6,952 bases of DNA, taken from NCBI GenBank assembly GCA_013362835.1, contig JABFVJ010000004.1:1-6952 (forward strand), given 5' to 3'. Every line of letters starts with the position of its first letter. Positions within the stretch are counted from its first letter, which is position 1. A model generated the notes under the pieces. That model worked only from the letters and a program-made list of their open reading frames with translations. It was not told where the DNA came from and searched no databases. Below, piece after piece: positions 5,855 through 6,952 of this stretch. The position numbers were made by a program, and so were the translations under genes. The stretch is from Nonomuraea sp. (GTDB lineage: Bacteria > Actinomycetota > Actinomycetes > Streptosporangiales > Streptosporangiaceae).

Positions 5855-6535
5855 GTGACCACCGAGACATCCGGCACACCCGCACCCCGCCGCCACCCGC
5901 TCAGCAAGGAGCTGGTGCTCACCACGGCGGTCGCGCTGGCGGACGAGGCCGGCACCGGTGTGCCCAGCATGCGCAGGCTCGCCGAACGGCTCGGCGTCGA
6001 GTCCATGTCGCTCTACCATCACTTCCGCAACAAGGACATGATCCTCGACGGCATGCTCGACCTGGTCTACGACGAGATCGAACTCCCGGCGGACACCGCC
6101 GACTGGCAGACCGGGATGCGGCGGCGGGCCCGGTCGATGCGCGACGCGCTGATCCGCCACCCCTGGGCGATCGGCCTGATGGACTCACGGAAGAACCCGG
6201 GCCACGCGACCCTGCGCCACCACGACGCCGTCATCGGCTGCCTGCGTTCCGGCGGCTTCTCGATCGCGGGCGCGGCGCACGCCTTCTCGGTGCTGGACAG
6301 CTACATCTACGGGTTCACGCTCCAGGAGCTCAGCCTGCCCTTCAAGTCGTCCCCCGACCTGGAGGACGTGGCGGGCGAGATCCTGGAGCAGATGCCGCGG
6401 GACGAGTTCCCCCACCTCGCCGAGATGATCACGGATCAGGCCCTCAAGCCCGGCTACGCCTACGCGGACGAGTTCGACATCGGGCTCGACCTCGTCCTCG
6501 ACGGGCTGCGACGGCGGCGCGACGCCTGGCCGTGA
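5855..6535 (+). CDS. TetR/AcrR-family transcriptional repressor (TetR_C_1-type ligand domain)
   Basis: This 226-residue one-component repressor has an N-terminal helix-turn-helix at about residues 16-64. The helix LVLTTAVALADEAG is followed by SMRRLAERLGVESMSLYHHF, whose second part holds the DNA-contacting helix, and then by NKDMILDGMLD, the usual TetR N-terminal signature. Residues about 85-220 form the all-helical ligand and dimerisation domain; RHPWAIGLMDSRKNPG and VLDSYIYGFTLQE resemble the TetR_C_1 group (tetracycline-repressor-like C-terminal domain). Length is normal for the family. The GTG start is set by AGGAG nine bases upstream. It is divergent from the NmrA-like gene, and three operator-like units lie between them, so it probably represses both itself and that gene. 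The ligand cannot be predicted. It ends four bases from the convergent LysR-type gene. Confidence 0.92.
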   Translation: MTTETSGTPAPRRHPLSKELVLTTAVALADEAGTGVPSMRRLAERLGVESMSLYHHFRNKDMILDGMLDLVYDEIELPADTADWQTGMRRRARSMRDALIRHPWAIGLMDSRKNPGHATLRHHDAVIGCLRSGGFSIAGAAHAFSVLDSYIYGFTLQELSLPFKSSPDLEDVAGEILEQMPRDEFPHLAEMITDQALKPGYAYADEFDIGLDLVLDGLRRRRDAWP

Positions 6536-6539
6536 CCCG

Positions 6540-6952
6540 TCAGGCGGGGCGGGGGAGGCTCGCCTCGGGTTCGGGGAGCCAGGCGCCGGCCGGGATGGCG
6601 AGCCAGTCGTGGTCGGCGGCCAGCCGGTCCACGGCCTGGTGCAGGGCACGCAGCCCCTGGTGATCGTCGCCGGCACGCCACATCATCGTCCAGGGGAACA
6701 GTGCGACCGGGTCCACCAGGGGGCGCAGGACCGCGCCGGGGACGGCGGGCTGCGTGGCCAGGGTCAGGATGGGCGCGTCGCGGTCGCGGATGTGCCGCGC
6801 GAGCTCGTCGCCGCCCCGCACGTGCGGGTGGGCCAGGGCGGCGTCGACGCCGAAGGGGGCCAGCAACTGCAGCATCGCGTGCTCCCACCCGGGCGTCGCG
6901 TGGTCGCCGGCGCGCAGGCACGGGCTCGCGCCGCGCAGCGACTCCAGGGGGA
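6540..6952 (-). CDS. LysR-family transcriptional regulator (C-terminal fragment, 5' end outside window)
   Basis: This is the last 136 residues of a LysR-type regulator; the frame runs open through the right edge, so the DNA-binding N-terminal domain lies outside. What is visible belongs to the periplasmic-binding-protein-like effector domain: FGVDAALAHPHVRGGDELARHI, then APILTLATQPAV, then VLRPLVDPVALFPWTMMWR. The last matches the strand where this family typically has a VRPLVDP-x-PLYPW-x-LVWR pattern. It ends with a predicted helix (HQGLRALHQAVDRLAADHDW) and a short proline-rich tail. A shorter start at 6875 would cut through the domain and is not credible. It is convergent with tetR, with only four bases between the stops and no hairpin seen there. 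Target genes and ligand are unknown. Confidence 0.85.
   Translation of the reverse strand, partial: PLESLRGASPCLRAGDHATPGWEHAMLQLLAPFGVDAALAHPHVRGGDELARHIRDRDAPILTLATQPAVPGAVLRPLVDPVALFPWTMMWRAGDDHQGLRALHQAVDRLAADHDWLAIPAGAWLPEPEASLPRPA

Overview
The window is very GC-rich, with strong G/C bias at third codon positions, a GTG start next to ATG starts, secreted modular glycoside hydrolases and few T-rich terminators. This points to a filamentous actinomycete. A Streptosporangiales- or Streptomyces-like soil organism is my inference from overall style; no rRNA or other phylogenetic marker is present.

Layout: (1) positions 3-1190 plus stop hold the C-terminal half of an FtsX/MacB-type ABC transporter permease (+ strand) that enters from the left edge. 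(2) A strong hairpin at about 1207-1239 separates it from a convergent two-gene operon on the minus strand. That operon encodes two secreted glycoside hydrolase family 5 enzymes, most likely endo-beta-1,4-mannanases of the GH5_7 type. The promoter-proximal one (2911-4860) carries an Ig-like domain and a C-terminal jelly-roll module. The distal one (1251-2882) carries a (TPTV)n linker and a C-terminal cellulose-binding CBM2. (3) Next comes an NAD(P)-binding NmrA-like protein (5022-5741, minus), divergent from a TetR-family regulator (5855-6535, plus). (4) The right edge holds the C-terminal part of a LysR-family regulator (minus), almost abutting the tetR stop.

The regulatory DNA is informative. 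The mannanase operon has a near-consensus sigma-70-type promoter (TTGACA-17-TAGTGT on the minus strand). Around its expected start site lies a 16-bp palindrome of LacI-operator style. A 12/14-identical copy of that palindrome sits at the far end of the operon, just after the permease stop codon. The tetR/NmrA intergenic region holds three 20-bp tandem units that look like TetR operators.

Functionally, the mannanase pair reads as an inducible extracellular module for plant mannan or glucomannan: one enzyme targeted to cellulose-rich cell wall through CBM2, the other carrying a different, unassigned binding module. The TetR/NmrA pair looks like a separate, self-contained regulatory unit. No gap longer than 300 bases lacks a gene; the largest, 4861-5021 and 5742-5854, are regulatory. 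I saw no tRNA, rRNA, CRISPR, insertion sequence or phage signal.
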